A DNA stretch of 64,000 nucleotides from Nonomuraea candida (GCF_000725485.1 NZ_JOAG01000016.1:62001-126000); one strand, 5' to 3'. Shown: positions 16,830 through 26,143, numbered from the stretch's first letter. Notes: generated from the sequence alone by a model not told the origin. Numbers and translations are program-made.

Positions 16830-18851
16830 TTAACGGAGTGGGATCCAGGCTTGTGAGGTGAGGGTCGTCGCGTCATTGACCTGGACGCCCTCGTACGAGA
16901 GCGTCCACAACGACTCACCGATGATCAGCGAGCGCTGGATGCCCGGCTGGTACGGGTAGTCGCCGCGCTGCGTCGGATGCCGGACCATGCCGACCTCCTT
17001 GACGCCCGAGTCGTCGATCTTCAGCACCAGCGCGCCCGACCCCTTCTGCGTGGTCAGCGGGATCACCGACAGACCCGTCTTCGGCCAGTACAGGAACGCG
17101 TGCGGGTCCCACTCGGCCTCCGAGCCGGAGTCCTTCTGGAACAGCTGCGACAGGCGGCGCGGCGCGGCCGGGTCGCCGACGTCGAACAGCGAGACCTGCG
17201 TGCCCAGCGTCCTGCCCTTCTCGCTGGCCTCCTGCCCGATGCCGATGAGCCGGCCATCGCCGGCGGGGTGCAGGTACGCCGAGTACCCGGTGATCTTCAG
17301 CTCGCCCGTCACCTTCGGGGCGGCCGGGTCGCGCAGGTCGAGCGTGTAGAGCGGGTCCACCTGGCGGAACGTGACGCAGTAGCCGACCGGGCCGATGAAC
17401 CTGACCGAGTAGATGCGCTCGCCCTTGCCCAGGCCGCCGACCTCGCCGACCTTGGCCAGCGTGTCGGCCTTGAGCACGTAGACGGCGCTGGAGCTGGACC
17501 GCTCGTCGGCGGAGTCGTCGGTGGTGGCGACGCGGAGGTGGCCGTCGTGCTCCGACAGGGAGTACTGGTTCAGCAGGCGTCCGGGCACCTTGCCGGAGGC
17601 GACGTACTTGGGGGCGCCGGGGGAGGCGACGTCGAACCGGTGGATCTCCGTCTCCTCCGGCGGGACGGTGGGGGTCGGGCGCGGGCGCGGGTCCGCGGGT
17701 GTCGAGATCGTGGCGGACACGCTCGGCTCCTCCGGGGTGGGCTCCACCGCCGGGGCCACCGCGTCGTCGCCCGGCGAGGCCGGCGAGGTCGTCGTGACCT
17801 GGGGCTCCTCGACCGGGAGCGGGCGCACGACGGGGAACCACCAGCGCGGGTTGCTGGCCACGTACAGGCTCTGGCCGGTGCCGTAGACGATGTCGCCGTC
17901 GGCGGCCAGGCTGATCGGGTCGGTGCCGGCCGCGGTGACGCCGCGCGCCAGGTCGATGGTGTGCAGGGTCAGCATCGAGGTGCCGGTGTAGTCGGCGGGG
18001 TGGCTGACCCGCTCGCACGGGACCGACTGCTTGGTGACGTTCCCCGACGCGTCCGTGACCTCGATCCTGGGCAGCCAGGCCGACGCGGGCGCCTGCCGGA
18101 CGGCGTCCTGGTTCCGCGCGAGCCGCTCGGCCTCCGAGGCGTCGGGCCGCAGCTCGGGGAAGGTGATCTCGGGCTGGCTGCGGGTGACGAGCCGGACGGT
18201 GGTGCCGACCATCCTGGCGTCCACGTACGAGCCCTGCGGCCTGATCGTGCTCAGCACCTTGGGCTCGCCCGCCAGGTCGACCAGCACGTACCGGGTGTCG
18301 CCGGGCGGCGGCGGGCCGGCGGTCTTGTACATGATGTCGCCGCCGCGCATCAGCACCAGCGCCCGGTCGCCCGAGACCAGCAGGTCGGCGGGGACGCCGG
18401 GGCCGGTTTCCCCCTCCGTCAGCCTGAGCGACGCGGTGACCTTCCTGGTGGCCGTGTCGATGATCCGCAGGGTGCCGTCCGAGGCCGTGATGACCCGGTT
18501 GCCGTCGGTCTTGACCAGGTCGGGCTCGTCCACGCCGGCCTCGTGCACGTTGGTCGTGGAGTGCTCCGGCGTGTCGGCCCTGGCCTTGAGCTGGGGGCGG
18601 CCCGCCATGGCGTCCTCCGCCACCGCGAACGGCATGACGTTGCCCAGGCCGTACGGGCCGACGTTGCGCGCGGCCTTCTCGCGCAGGCCGGCCAGCAGGT
18701 CGTCGCAACTGTCGTACGCCACCAGACGGACGGCGCCGAGCTCGACCCGCGGCGGCGGCCGGTCCGGGGCCCCTCCCGTCGAAGAGGTGCAGGCGGCCGC
18801 CACCGTCGCCAGCGCCGCGGCGGTCGCGGCCGTGCGGATCAACGTGTTCAT
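16830..18851 (-). CDS. Secreted lipoprotein with C-terminal beta-propeller domain
   Basis: 673-aa exported protein. The first 21 residues are a lipoprotein signal (ATAAALATVAAAC), with lipobox Cys21. The rest matches the family described as a secreted protein with a beta-propeller distantly related to WD40 (PF09826/COG4880): EAGVDEPDLVKTDGNRV at about 110, then repeated blade motifs (VRFIGPVGYCVTFRQVDPLYTLDL, DPHAFLYWPKTGLSVIPL). A Pro/Thr/Glu-rich insert at about 365-420 interrupts the propeller. The role of the family is not established. It starts 31 bases after the stop of the membrane Ser/Thr kinase gene, so the two probably form an operon. The ribosome site (GAGGG) is unusually close to the ATG. 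Confidence 0.85.
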   Translation of the reverse strand: MNTLIRTAATAAALATVAAACTSSTGGAPDRPPPRVELGAVRLVAYDSCDDLLAGLREKAARNVGPYGLGNVMPFAVAEDAMAGRPQLKARADTPEHSTTNVHEAGVDEPDLVKTDGNRVITASDGTLRIIDTATRKVTASLRLTEGETGPGVPADLLVSGDRALVLMRGGDIMYKTAGPPPPGDTRYVLVDLAGEPKVLSTIRPQGSYVDARMVGTTVRLVTRSQPEITFPELRPDASEAERLARNQDAVRQAPASAWLPRIEVTDASGNVTKQSVPCERVSHPADYTGTSMLTLHTIDLARGVTAAGTDPISLAADGDIVYGTGQSLYVASNPRWWFPVVRPLPVEEPQVTTTSPASPGDDAVAPAVEPTPEEPSVSATISTPADPRPRPTPTVPPEETEIHRFDVASPGAPKYVASGKVPGRLLNQYSLSEHDGHLRVATTDDSADERSSSSAVYVLKADTLAKVGEVGGLGKGERIYSVRFIGPVGYCVTFRQVDPLYTLDLRDPAAPKVTGELKITGYSAYLHPAGDGRLIGIGQEASEKGRTLGTQVSLFDVGDPAAPRRLSQLFQKDSGSEAEWDPHAFLYWPKTGLSVIPLTTQKGSGALVLKIDDSGVKEVGMVRHPTQRGDYPYQPGIQRSLIIGESLWTLSYEGVQVNDATTLTSQAWIPLR

Positions 18852-18882
18852 GCCCTCATCACGGCTGCGTGCGCGGGATGGT

Positions 18883-21285
18883 TCAGGAGCCTCTGGCCGG
18901 ATTGACGGTGAACGCGGGGCTGAACCTGAGGTCGTCGGGCACTTCCAGCAGCTTGCGCACCAGCCTGCCCTTGAAGTCGACCACCTGGACCTCGTCGTTG
19001 TCGCCGTTGTCGTTCTCCCAGCAGTAGAGGTGGGTGGCGTCGTAGAAGCCGAGCACCTTGTCGCAGTCGGAGGAGAACTTGTGCAGGCGCCGGCCCGAGC
19101 CCGCGTCCCAGACGCAGTGGTCACCGTCCCCGCCCTTGGGGCAGTTCGTGACGAACTCGCCGCCCGAGGGCGAGAAGATGTCCTGCGTGCCGGCCGACAT
19201 CGTGCCGATCTCCGGCAGGGAGCGGGTGGCCTTGCCCGAGGTGTCGAAGAAGCGCAGGTCGAGGTTCTTCTCGTCGCCGGAGACGTTCACCACGCCCTCG
19301 TCGTCGCCGTCGAATCCGAAGGCGGTCTCGCGGATCGAGGTGTCGGCGACATTGACCACCTCGGCGTCCTTCGTCGCCACGTCCACGATGACGAAGCCGA
19401 GGTAGACCCAGTTGTCGCCGTTCTTCTTCTCGATGTTCAGCAGGATCTTCGAGCTGTCCCTGGACCAGGCCCGGATGCTGCTGATCAGCGGCTCCTTGAC
19501 CGTCTTGATCGTCGCGCGGTCGCCGCTCTCCCGGTCGGTCAGGACGACGAAGTCGTAGTCGTCGGAGCTGTAGCTGCGGCCCCTGGACACCAGGTAGCGG
19601 CCGTCGGGGGAGGTCAGGGTCTCCCAGTTGCCCGCGTACTTGCCGAAGCTGCCCTTCAGCGAGCCCCTGGCGTAGTCGATCCAGTCGTCCTTCTTCTCGT
19701 CGAACACCTCGTAGGAGGTCAGGACGATGGCGTCGGCCGGGTTCTCGTACAGGGAGATCCGGCCGCCGGGCAGCGTGCGCCTGGTGCCGCTCGGCGGCAC
19801 CGCGACCTGCCGCGTGGCGGTCGGGTCGGGCTGGGCGGTGTCGGTGGGGCTGGGGCGGTCCGTGTCTCCCGTCCGTTCGGGGTCGGAGGTGTCCCGCGTA
19901 CGCGACGTCGCGGTGGTCTCCGGGCCCGCCACCGAGGCGCGGTCGATCTGGATGACCACGATCACGCCGACGAGCAGCAGCAGCGCGACCGCCACCGTGA
20001 TGCCGGCGATCAGCGGGCCCTTGCCGTTCTTGCGTGGCACGTGCGTGTACCCGCCCGGCCCGCCCGGTCCGCCGTGGCTCCCGGGGCCGTACGGCGGGGG
20101 CGTGGGCTGGTGCTGCTGCGGCTGGGGGAAGGGGTGGTAGGCGGCCTGCGGGGCCTGCCCCGGGTAGGGCGACGGGCCGGACAGGTGCCCTGACGGCGGG
20201 CCCGAGACCGGGCCCGAACCCGCCTGCGATCCGAACGGCGGGCCGGACGTGGGACCCGAGGACGATCCGAACGGCGGGCCGGACGTGGGACCCGAGGACG
20301 ATCCGAACGGCGGGCCCGAGGCCGGGCCGCCGGCGGGCGAGAAGGGTTGCCCGGCGGCGGGCCGGCCGGGGACCGGTTGACCGGGGCCGGCTTGGCTGGG
20401 GCCGGCTTGGCCGGGGGGCTGCCGGCCGGGGGCGGCCTCGGCCGCTCCCTGGGCCAGCATGCCGGAGTTCGCCGCGGGCTGCTGGAGCAGCCGCATGATC
20501 ACCTGCTCCGCCGTGGGCCGCTGCGCCGGGTCCTTCGACAGGCAGGCCACCACCACGTCACGCAGCGGGCCCTCGCCCAGCGCGCTCAGGTCGGGCTGCT
20601 GGTTGAGCACCCGGTTGATCACCGCGGGCATCGTGTCGCTGCCGAACGGCGTCCGCCCGGAGGCGGCGTAGACCATCGTCCCGGCCCAGGCGAACAGGTC
20701 CGCGGCCGGCCCGACGGTATGCCCCATGATCTGCTCGGGCGGCATGTACGACGGCGTCCCCACGACCATGCTGCTGATCGTGGAGGTGGCGTTCAGCGCC
20801 CGCGCGATGCCGAAGTCGATCACCCGCGGCCCGTCCGAGCCGATGATCACGTTGGCCGGCTTGAAGTCGCGGTGCACGATGCCGGCCTGATGGATCGCGG
20901 CCAGCGCCGTGGCGGTGCCGATGGCCAGCCGGTGCAGGACGGAGCCCGTACGCGGCCCCTCCTCCTGCACCACGCGCTGTAAGGAGGGGCCCTCGATGAA
21001 CTCGCTGATGATGTACGGCCGGTCCTGCTCGACCCCCGTGCCCAGGACGGCGGCGGTGCAGAACGGGGCCACCTGCTGGGCGACCTGGACCTCGCGCAGG
21101 AACCGCTCCACGCTCACCTGGTCGCCCGACAGGTCGGGCCGCAGCCACTTGACCGCCACGTTGCCGCCCGCGTGGTCTTTGCCCAGGTAGACGACGCCTT
21201 GACCGCCCTCTCCGAGACGGCCGAGGAGTTCGAGACCCCCCAGCCGCTGTGGGTCTCCGGGTCGGAGCGGTGCGAAGGTTGCCAT
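18883..21285 (-). CDS. Membrane Ser/Thr protein kinase with extracytoplasmic sensor domain
   Basis: 800-aa PASTA-less receptor kinase. The kinase domain spans about 12-268: Gly-rich LGRLGEGGQGVVYLG, Lys46 (VAVKWL), catalytic Asp140 (IVHRDFKPAN), DFG Asp157 and PEQ at about 183. A Gly/Pro/Ser linker (about 275-415) contains three 12-residue repeats (GPPFGSSSGPTS), encoded by 36-base repeats at 20228-20336. One membrane helix lies at 424-447 (LIAGITVAVALLLLVGVIVV). The outer domain of about 330 residues has repeated beta-strand segments and may be propeller-like. It precedes the beta-propeller lipoprotein gene by 31 bases, suggesting a sensor/partner pair. Confidence 0.92.
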   Translation of the reverse strand: MATFAPLRPGDPQRLGGLELLGRLGEGGQGVVYLGKDHAGGNVAVKWLRPDLSGDQVSVERFLREVQVAQQVAPFCTAAVLGTGVEQDRPYIISEFIEGPSLQRVVQEEGPRTGSVLHRLAIGTATALAAIHQAGIVHRDFKPANVIIGSDGPRVIDFGIARALNATSTISSMVVGTPSYMPPEQIMGHTVGPAADLFAWAGTMVYAASGRTPFGSDTMPAVINRVLNQQPDLSALGEGPLRDVVVACLSKDPAQRPTAEQVIMRLLQQPAANSGMLAQGAAEAAPGRQPPGQAGPSQAGPGQPVPGRPAAGQPFSPAGGPASGPPFGSSSGPTSGPPFGSSSGPTSGPPFGSQAGSGPVSGPPSGHLSGPSPYPGQAPQAAYHPFPQPQQHQPTPPPYGPGSHGGPGGPGGYTHVPRKNGKGPLIAGITVAVALLLLVGVIVVIQIDRASVAGPETTATSRTRDTSDPERTGDTDRPSPTDTAQPDPTATRQVAVPPSGTRRTLPGGRISLYENPADAIVLTSYEVFDEKKDDWIDYARGSLKGSFGKYAGNWETLTSPDGRYLVSRGRSYSSDDYDFVVLTDRESGDRATIKTVKEPLISSIRAWSRDSSKILLNIEKKNGDNWVYLGFVIVDVATKDAEVVNVADTSIRETAFGFDGDDEGVVNVSGDEKNLDLRFFDTSGKATRSLPEIGTMSAGTQDIFSPSGGEFVTNCPKGGDGDHCVWDAGSGRRLHKFSSDCDKVLGFYDATHLYCWENDNGDNDEVQVVDFKGRLVRKLLEVPDDLRFSPAFTVNPARGS

Positions 21286-21390
21286 GAAGGGATTCTGGCC
21301 CTATGCCACGAATCCGCAAAAACTACCCGCCAGTAAGCCCCCGAATCCCCACCCGCCCCAACGGCCCCACCCGGCGGCCCGGACGGCTCC

Positions 21391-21438
21391 GGTGACGGCC
21401 GCGGTGACGGCTGAGGTGACGGCTGAGGTGACGGCTGC
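21391..21438. repeat. Four tandem 12-bp repeats
   Basis: Units of GGTGACGGCTGA (with minor variants in the last three bases) run head to tail at 21391-21438. They lie in the 186-base gap between the small secreted protein gene and the kinase gene, about 100 bases upstream of the kinase start. Confidence 0.85.
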
Positions 21439-21471
21439 GAGCGTGATGGTGCGTGCGGACCGGGGTTCCGG

Positions 21472-21705
21472 TCAGTGCCACACGTACAGGTAGTAGTAGA
21501 CGTACTTGCTGCTCTTGACGCAGGACCAGGGGAAGCCCGTCTTCAGCTTCTGCAGCTTGCCGGCGGCCCGGCACTTCGCCTCGGTGGTGTAGGACCCCTT
21601 GAGGTGCCAGACCTCCGCCTGCGCGACCCCGGTGCCGGAGACGAGCACTCCCCCCGCGAGCACCGCGGCGATCGTCGCCTTCCCCGCCAGCCTACGCATC
21701 CTCAT
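21472..21705 (-). CDS. Small secreted protein, two cysteines
   Basis: 77-aa precursor. A clear Sec signal peptide (residues 1 to about 30: MRMRRLAGK, then AAVLAGGVLVSG, cleavage near AQA-E) leaves a mature peptide of about 47 residues. The mature part is basic and aromatic, with two Cys that could form a disulfide (AKCRAAGKL, FPWSCVKSS) and a Tyr-rich end (YVYYYLYVWH). It resembles small secreted actinomycete proteins of unknown function. ATG at 21705 is preferred over the upstream GTG because GAGGAG lies 5 bases before it. Same strand as the kinase downstream. Confidence 0.75.
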   Translation of the reverse strand: MRMRRLAGKATIAAVLAGGVLVSGTGVAQAEVWHLKGSYTTEAKCRAAGKLQKLKTGFPWSCVKSSKYVYYYLYVWH

Positions 21706-21841
21706 CCGCACTCCTCGCGACTCCCGATTGCCTCGGGGCGGGCTCCGGTGCCACTGAGCCCGCGCCCCGCGCCGAGCCTATGAACGCCGGCACGAAACCC
21801 GCGTCAGGCGAACACCCGACACTTGCGCGGGAATGGAGCGG

Positions 21842-22585
21842 TCAGGTCAGGGGGTGGCTGACCCAGACGTTGGGTTCGACGTAGACGGCGTGGTCGTGGG
21901 GGACGTCGCAGTGGACCGGGGTCAGGGCGCCGGGCACCTCCACCGGGCCCGTGCGGTCGAAGGGGAGGCCCGTCCAGGCGCGCCACTCCGCCAGGGTGCC
22001 CGGGACCACCATCGACCGGGGCGCCACCTTGACGATCGTTCCGCCGGCGCGTACGTGCACGCGGAGCCACGGGTCGTGGGGGAGGCCGTCGGGGCGGGTT
22101 CTGAAGGCGTACTCGCTCATGGGGGTGTGCGGTTCGAGGTGCTTGTGGTTGGGGCGTACGGGGGCGACCAGCTCGCGGTGGCCCAGGCGGGCGGCGTGGT
22201 CGCGCATCACGGCCACCATCACCGACGACAGGCCCTTGCCCTGGAGGTCGCGGCGGACGGTGATCTCCAGCGCGGAGACGGCGTCGGCCGCCAGGCCACG
22301 CTCGCGGGCCAGCCGGCCGGACCGGATCACGCCGTCCCATCCGTCGTCGGGCAGCTCGCCGCCCTCCCGGACGAACGGGATCATGCACGCCCGCGCCACC
22401 AGCCGCCCCGGCTCGCTGTCGTCGTCGGCCACGAGCACGTGGTCGCGGTACGTCGTCGTGGCGAAGGCGTAGAACAGATCGGCGATGGGGTCGTTCAGGA
22501 CGAACGGCTGCCAGGTGTGGTCCATGTCCCACAGCGAAGCGGTGAATTCCGGACGTTCGGCCAGTGTCGTGATCTGTAGCGCCAT
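21842..22585 (-). CDS. GNAT family N-acetyltransferase
   Basis: 247-aa protein with a GNAT core: FEVTVRR-like strand VSALEITVRRDLQGKGLSSVMVAVMRDHA carries the acetyl-CoA loop (R-x2-Q-G-K-G). The C-terminal half (RPDGLPHDPWLRVHVRAGG, VHCDVPHDHAVYVEPNVWV) is longer than in minimal GNATs and may form a second substrate-binding part. The ATG at 22585 has AGGA 8 bases upstream. It is divergent from the DUF885 gene across only 76 bases. Substrate unknown. Confidence 0.82.
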   Translation of the reverse strand: MALQITTLAERPEFTASLWDMDHTWQPFVLNDPIADLFYAFATTTYRDHVLVADDDSEPGRLVARACMIPFVREGGELPDDGWDGVIRSGRLARERGLAADAVSALEITVRRDLQGKGLSSVMVAVMRDHAARLGHRELVAPVRPNHKHLEPHTPMSEYAFRTRPDGLPHDPWLRVHVRAGGTIVKVAPRSMVVPGTLAEWRAWTGLPFDRTGPVEVPGALTPVHCDVPHDHAVYVEPNVWVSHPLT

Positions 22586-22661
22586 GGGCATCATCCTGCC
22601 CGTTCGTACCGACCGGGCGCGTGCCCTTTTCTGGCGCTTCGCGTGCGCTAGCGTCGGCGGC

Positions 22662-24155
22662 ATGACAGAACTTGACGCCAGGCTGCGAGCCATCACCGAC
22701 CTGATCGTGGCCGAGGCGCGCGAGGGCGGCGGCAGGCACGAGTACGACGGCCGTATCCAGGACCTGTCGCCCGGCGGCGTACGGTCCGGGCTGGCCCGGC
22801 TGGGCCAGGACCCCGCGCCCGAGGACGCGCACGACGCCAGGCACCTCCAGGTGTTCGAGGAGAGTCTGCGCACCCAGCTCGGCGAGCTGGAGCTGCACCG
22901 CAAGAACCCGCTGATCCATTTGTCCAACCTCGACCTGGCCTGCTACGACCGCGACTACGCCCCGGAGGAGGAGCGCGCCGCCGCCAAGGCCGCCCACCTC
23001 GCGCTCTGGCCCGAGGCCGTGGAGCAGTCGCTCGCCTCGCTCGACCAGGTGCCGGCCCCCGTCGCGAAATCCCTGCTCGGGGCCGTCAAGGGCCTGTCGG
23101 CGGGCGTCACGGACGAGGCCGCGCTGCGCGCGCACGGCCGGCTCGTCGCCCACATCGAGCACGCCGCCGCCGAAGGCGACCCCGACGCGTCGCTCGGCGG
23201 CGCGGCGCTGGCCCGGCTGATGGGCACGGCCGAAGGGCTGCCCGTCGACCTGGGCGCGCTGGCCGAGCGGGCCGACGCCGAGCGCGACCGGCTGATGGCG
23301 CTGCTCACCGAGTCCTGCGCCAAGCTGGGGGAGAAGGACAGGCCGCCGCTCGACGTCGTACGCGAGCTGGTCAAGGACCACCCCGACGCCGACGGCGTGA
23401 TCGAGGCCGCGCGGATCGGCACGGAGAAGGCCATCGCGTTCACCCGCGAGAAGGACCTCGTGCCCTACCACGACGGCGAGTGCCTGGTGGGCCTGGCGCC
23501 CGAGTCGCGCCGCTGGGCGATGGCGATGATGGCGTGGAACTCGCCGGGCGAGCCGGAGGGCCCGTCCTGGTACTACATCACGCCGCCCGAGGCGTCCTGG
23601 CCGGAGCGGGACCAGGAGGAGTGGCTGGAGGTCTTCAGCCGTACGACGTTGCCGGCCATCAACGTGCACGAGGTCGCCCCCGGGCACTTCTCGCACGCCA
23701 GGGCGCTGCGGCGGGCCCCGTCCGAGGTGCGCAGGCTGCTGCAGTCGATGGCGTTCATCGAGGGCTGGGCGCACTACGCCGAGGAGCTGTGCGTCGAGGA
23801 GGGCTTCGAGGACGGCGACCCGCGCTTCGAGATCGGCGTCTGGGTGGAGGCGCTGATCCGCGTCACCCGCCTGGCCTGCGCGATCGGCGTGCACACCGGC
23901 TCCATGACGGTCGAGGAGGCCGCGCGGCGCTTCGAGTCCGACACGCACCTGGCCGGTCCCGCGGCGCTGTCGGAGGCGCGGCGGGCCTCGTTCGACCCGA
24001 CGTACGGGCGCTACACCTGGGGCAAGCTGCTCATCCAGGACCTGCGCGAGCGGGCCCGCGCGGAGTGGGGGGCGGGCTTCACCCTGCAGCGCTTCCACAA
24101 GGCGCTGTTCGACCTCGGTTCGCCGCCCCTGGGCCTGATCGACGCCATCCTGTAG
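22662..24155 (+). CDS. DUF885 family protein, metallopeptidase-like
   Basis: 497-aa, mainly helical cytoplasmic protein. The family-specific zinc-type motif HEVAPGH lies at residues 336-342, inside LPAINVHEVAPGHFSH. It is followed by EGWAHYAEEL with further acidic ligands, resembling thermolysin-like HExxH sites with a shifted second His (H-E-x3-G-H). Members of DUF885 are thought to be peptidases or carboxypeptidases, but few are characterised. The ATG at 22662 is the only good start. No signal peptide is seen. A hairpin follows at 24195. Confidence 0.85.
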   Translation: MTELDARLRAITDLIVAEAREGGGRHEYDGRIQDLSPGGVRSGLARLGQDPAPEDAHDARHLQVFEESLRTQLGELELHRKNPLIHLSNLDLACYDRDYAPEEERAAAKAAHLALWPEAVEQSLASLDQVPAPVAKSLLGAVKGLSAGVTDEAALRAHGRLVAHIEHAAAEGDPDASLGGAALARLMGTAEGLPVDLGALAERADAERDRLMALLTESCAKLGEKDRPPLDVVRELVKDHPDADGVIEAARIGTEKAIAFTREKDLVPYHDGECLVGLAPESRRWAMAMMAWNSPGEPEGPSWYYITPPEASWPERDQEEWLEVFSRTTLPAINVHEVAPGHFSHARALRRAPSEVRRLLQSMAFIEGWAHYAEELCVEEGFEDGDPRFEIGVWVEALIRVTRLACAIGVHTGSMTVEEAARRFESDTHLAGPAALSEARRASFDPTYGRYTWGKLLIQDLRERARAEWGAGFTLQRFHKALFDLGSPPLGLIDAIL

Positions 24156-24194
24156 CGTCTCCTGAAACTGGTTGGGGAACGACCTGTGGCGTCT

Positions 24195-24222
24195 GCGGGG
24201 CCGGTCGATGGTAAGGCCCCGC
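24195..24222 (+). terminator. Hairpin after the DUF885 gene
   Basis: The arms GCGGGGCC (24195-24202) and GGCCCCGC (24215-24222) pair perfectly around 12 bases. They lie 40 bases after the DUF885 stop. The surrounding gap (24156-24299) also contains two near copies of a CCTGTGGCGTC segment. There is no T-run, so the call is moderate. Confidence 0.5.
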
Positions 24223-24299
24223 GGCGTCTCCGGGGCCGGTCGTCTTCGGGGATCGGTCGGGAACGGCCTGTGGCGTCGAGTCGCCAGGGAGGTTTGTCC

Positions 24300-25118
24300 G
24301 TGCGCGAGCTCTCCGGCAAGGTCGCGGTGGTGACGGGCGCGGCGAGCGGCATCGGGCGGGCGCTGGCCCTCCGGTTCGCGGCCGAGGGGATGACGCTGAT
24401 GCTCGCCGACGTCGATCACGGCGGGCTCGCGCGGACGGCCGCGCTGGCCGGCCGGGAGACCAGGGTGCTCACGCAGATCACCGACGTGTCCGACGCCTGG
24501 GCCGTGCGCCACCTGGCCAACCGGTGTTTCGGCGAGCTGCGCGCCGTACACGTGTTGTGCAACAACGCCGGCGTCTTCCAGGGCGGCCACATGTGGACGC
24601 GCGGCGAGGAGGACTTCGCCTGGCTGCTCGGCGTGAACGTGTGGGGCGTGCTGCACGGCATCCGCGAGTTCGTGCCGCGCATGATCGCGCAGGACACCGA
24701 GGGCCACATCGTCAACACCGTCTCCGTGGCCGGGCTGTTCACCTCCCCGGGGACGGGCGGGTACGCGGTCGGCAAGCACGCCGCGCTGGCCGCGTCCCTG
24801 TCGCTGGCCCAGGACCTGGCCGCCACCGGCTCCCGGCTGCGCGTCACCGCGCTGTGCCCGGGGGCGGTCAGGACGCGCATCGCCGAGTCCGACCGGTCCC
24901 GGCCGGCGGGCCTGCCCGCCACGCCGACGCCGGACGAGGTGGACTCGCGGGAGCGGGCCGGACGGGCGGCCGAGCGCGGCATCGAGCCGTCGGAGGTGGC
25001 CGACCTGGCGGTCAAGGCCATCCATGAGGAACGGTTCCTGCTGCTGACCGACCCCCGGTACGCCGACCGGCTGCGCGCCCAGACCGAGACCCTGCTCACC
25101 GGCGACGTGCCCCCGTGA
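24300..25118 (+). CDS. SDR family oxidoreductase
   Basis: 272-aa classical short-chain dehydrogenase. NAD(P) motif VVTGAASGIGRALALRFA near residue 12, the NNAG motif (LCNNAGVFQGG), the Ser of NTVSVAGLF and the catalytic Y-x3-K (GGYAVGKHAALAAS) are all present, and CPGAVRTRI follows. The C-terminal part, VADLAVKAIHEERFLLLTDPRY, is typical of a subgroup common in actinomycetes with unknown substrates. GTG at 24300 is chosen because AGGGAGG lies 7 bases before it; the longer open frame from 24186 begins in repeat-rich intergenic DNA. Confidence 0.9.
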   Translation: MRELSGKVAVVTGAASGIGRALALRFAAEGMTLMLADVDHGGLARTAALAGRETRVLTQITDVSDAWAVRHLANRCFGELRAVHVLCNNAGVFQGGHMWTRGEEDFAWLLGVNVWGVLHGIREFVPRMIAQDTEGHIVNTVSVAGLFTSPGTGGYAVGKHAALAASLSLAQDLAATGSRLRVTALCPGAVRTRIAESDRSRPAGLPATPTPDEVDSRERAGRAAERGIEPSEVADLAVKAIHEERFLLLTDPRYADRLRAQTETLLTGDVPP

Positions 25119-25120
25119 CG

Positions 25121-25270
25121 ATCGGACGGTGACGGTTCACCGGTGGCGGTCGTGGGCCGGCATCCGGACGGCGATGCCGGTGCGCGGCCGGACCGGCATC
25201 GGACGGTGACGGTTCACCGGTGGCGGTCGTGGGCCAGCATCCGGACGGCGATGCCGGTGCGCGGCCGGAC
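25121..25270. repeat. 77-bp tandem duplication of the 3' end of the DUF2207-like gene
   Basis: Copy 1 (25121-25197) and copy 2 (25198-25270) are almost identical, with one G/A difference near 25159/25236. Copy 2 contains the last codons and the stop of the leftward gene ending at 25214. Copy 1 is the same coding end, stranded behind the stop. This looks like a recent duplication. Confidence 0.9.
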
Positions 25271-26143
25271 TAGCAGCCGTACCTGGTCGCCCGGCAGCAC
25301 GTCCTGATAGACCGCCTGCTCGACCTCGAACGCCGTGGCCGTGCGGGAGCTGCCGTCGTGCAACGCCACGTAGTGGTGCTCGCCCGTCTCGTCCGTCCAC
25401 CGTTTGACGACGTACCCGGCGACCTCCTGCCGGCCCGAGCCCTGCGGCGGGGGCCCGGCGGGCACGATCTCGCCGCCCTGCCAGCCGCTGCCCGTGAAGA
25501 TCCACTCTTGCCGGGGGTTCGCGGGGCCCGTCCTGGCGATCTCGCGGCCGCGTTCGGTGAGCAGGAAGCCGCGCCCGCCCATGAGCAGGCCGATGCCCGC
25601 CACGAGGGAGACCATCGTGGCGATCATGCCGGGCCACGCGAGGCCGGCCGCCGCGATGGTGGCGTACCAGGGGACGACGAGCCCGGCCGCGAGCAGCACC
25701 GGGACGAGCATGCTCGGCCAGCGCCGCCGCGCCAGGCCCAGCTCGATCGCGCGCCGGCGGACGAGGGGGACGAACTGCCCGTCCAGCTCGGCCTCGTGGG
25801 GCATGAGCTCGATCTCCGGGGTGTCGGGCGCGCCGGCCAGGCGGGCGCGCACCCGTTCGAGCACCCACCTCTCGTACGCCGCCGGCGGCTCCTCCTGCCC
25901 CGGGCCCTGATCGCCCAGGGAGAAGCGGTCGCCCTCGGCCCGCAGCCAGCCGCGCCCGGCCAGCTCGAACACCGTCGCGTGGAACACCTCCTGCGCCCGC
26001 ATGCCGCGTAAGAGCTCGGCCACGGGCACGGCCACCGGCTCCCCGGAGGGCCGCAGGTGCCTGTCCCGGCTGGACACCTTGAAGGCGGCGGCCAGCGTGG
26101 CGGCCCACAGGGCCCACGCCGCCGCCGGCCAGACAAGATCCAT
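25214..26143 (-). CDS. Membrane protein of unknown function (DUF2207/TIGR04222-like)
   Basis: 309 aa. A hydrophobic N-terminus (VWPAAAWALWAATLAAAF) may be a membrane anchor. A cytoplasmic segment like those seen in actinobacterial TIGR04222-type proteins follows (ELLRGMRAQEVFHATVFELAGRGWLR). Two more membrane helices lie at about 145-195 (LVPVLLAAGLVVPWYATIA; MIATMVSLVAGIGLLMGG). The C-terminal ~100 residues are soluble (VAGYVVKRWTDETGEHHYVALHDG). Function unknown. The ATG at 26143 lacks an evident ribosome site. The gene is divergent from guaA. Confidence 0.72.
   Translation of the reverse strand: MDLVWPAAAWALWAATLAAAFKVSSRDRHLRPSGEPVAVPVAELLRGMRAQEVFHATVFELAGRGWLRAEGDRFSLGDQGPGQEEPPAAYERWVLERVRARLAGAPDTPEIELMPHEAELDGQFVPLVRRRAIELGLARRRWPSMLVPVLLAAGLVVPWYATIAAAGLAWPGMIATMVSLVAGIGLLMGGRGFLLTERGREIARTGPANPRQEWIFTGSGWQGGEIVPAGPPPQGSGRQEVAGYVVKRWTDETGEHHYVALHDGSSRTATAFEVEQAVYQDVLPGDQVRLLVRPRTGIAVRMLAHDRHR

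Noticed and set aside
21804..25025. 1073-codon open frame on the minus strand
   Set aside because: It covers two well-supported genes on the opposite or same strand in another frame (DUF885, GNAT) and its product is Arg/Gly/Pro/His-rich without domains; it is the usual long antisense frame of high-GC DNA.
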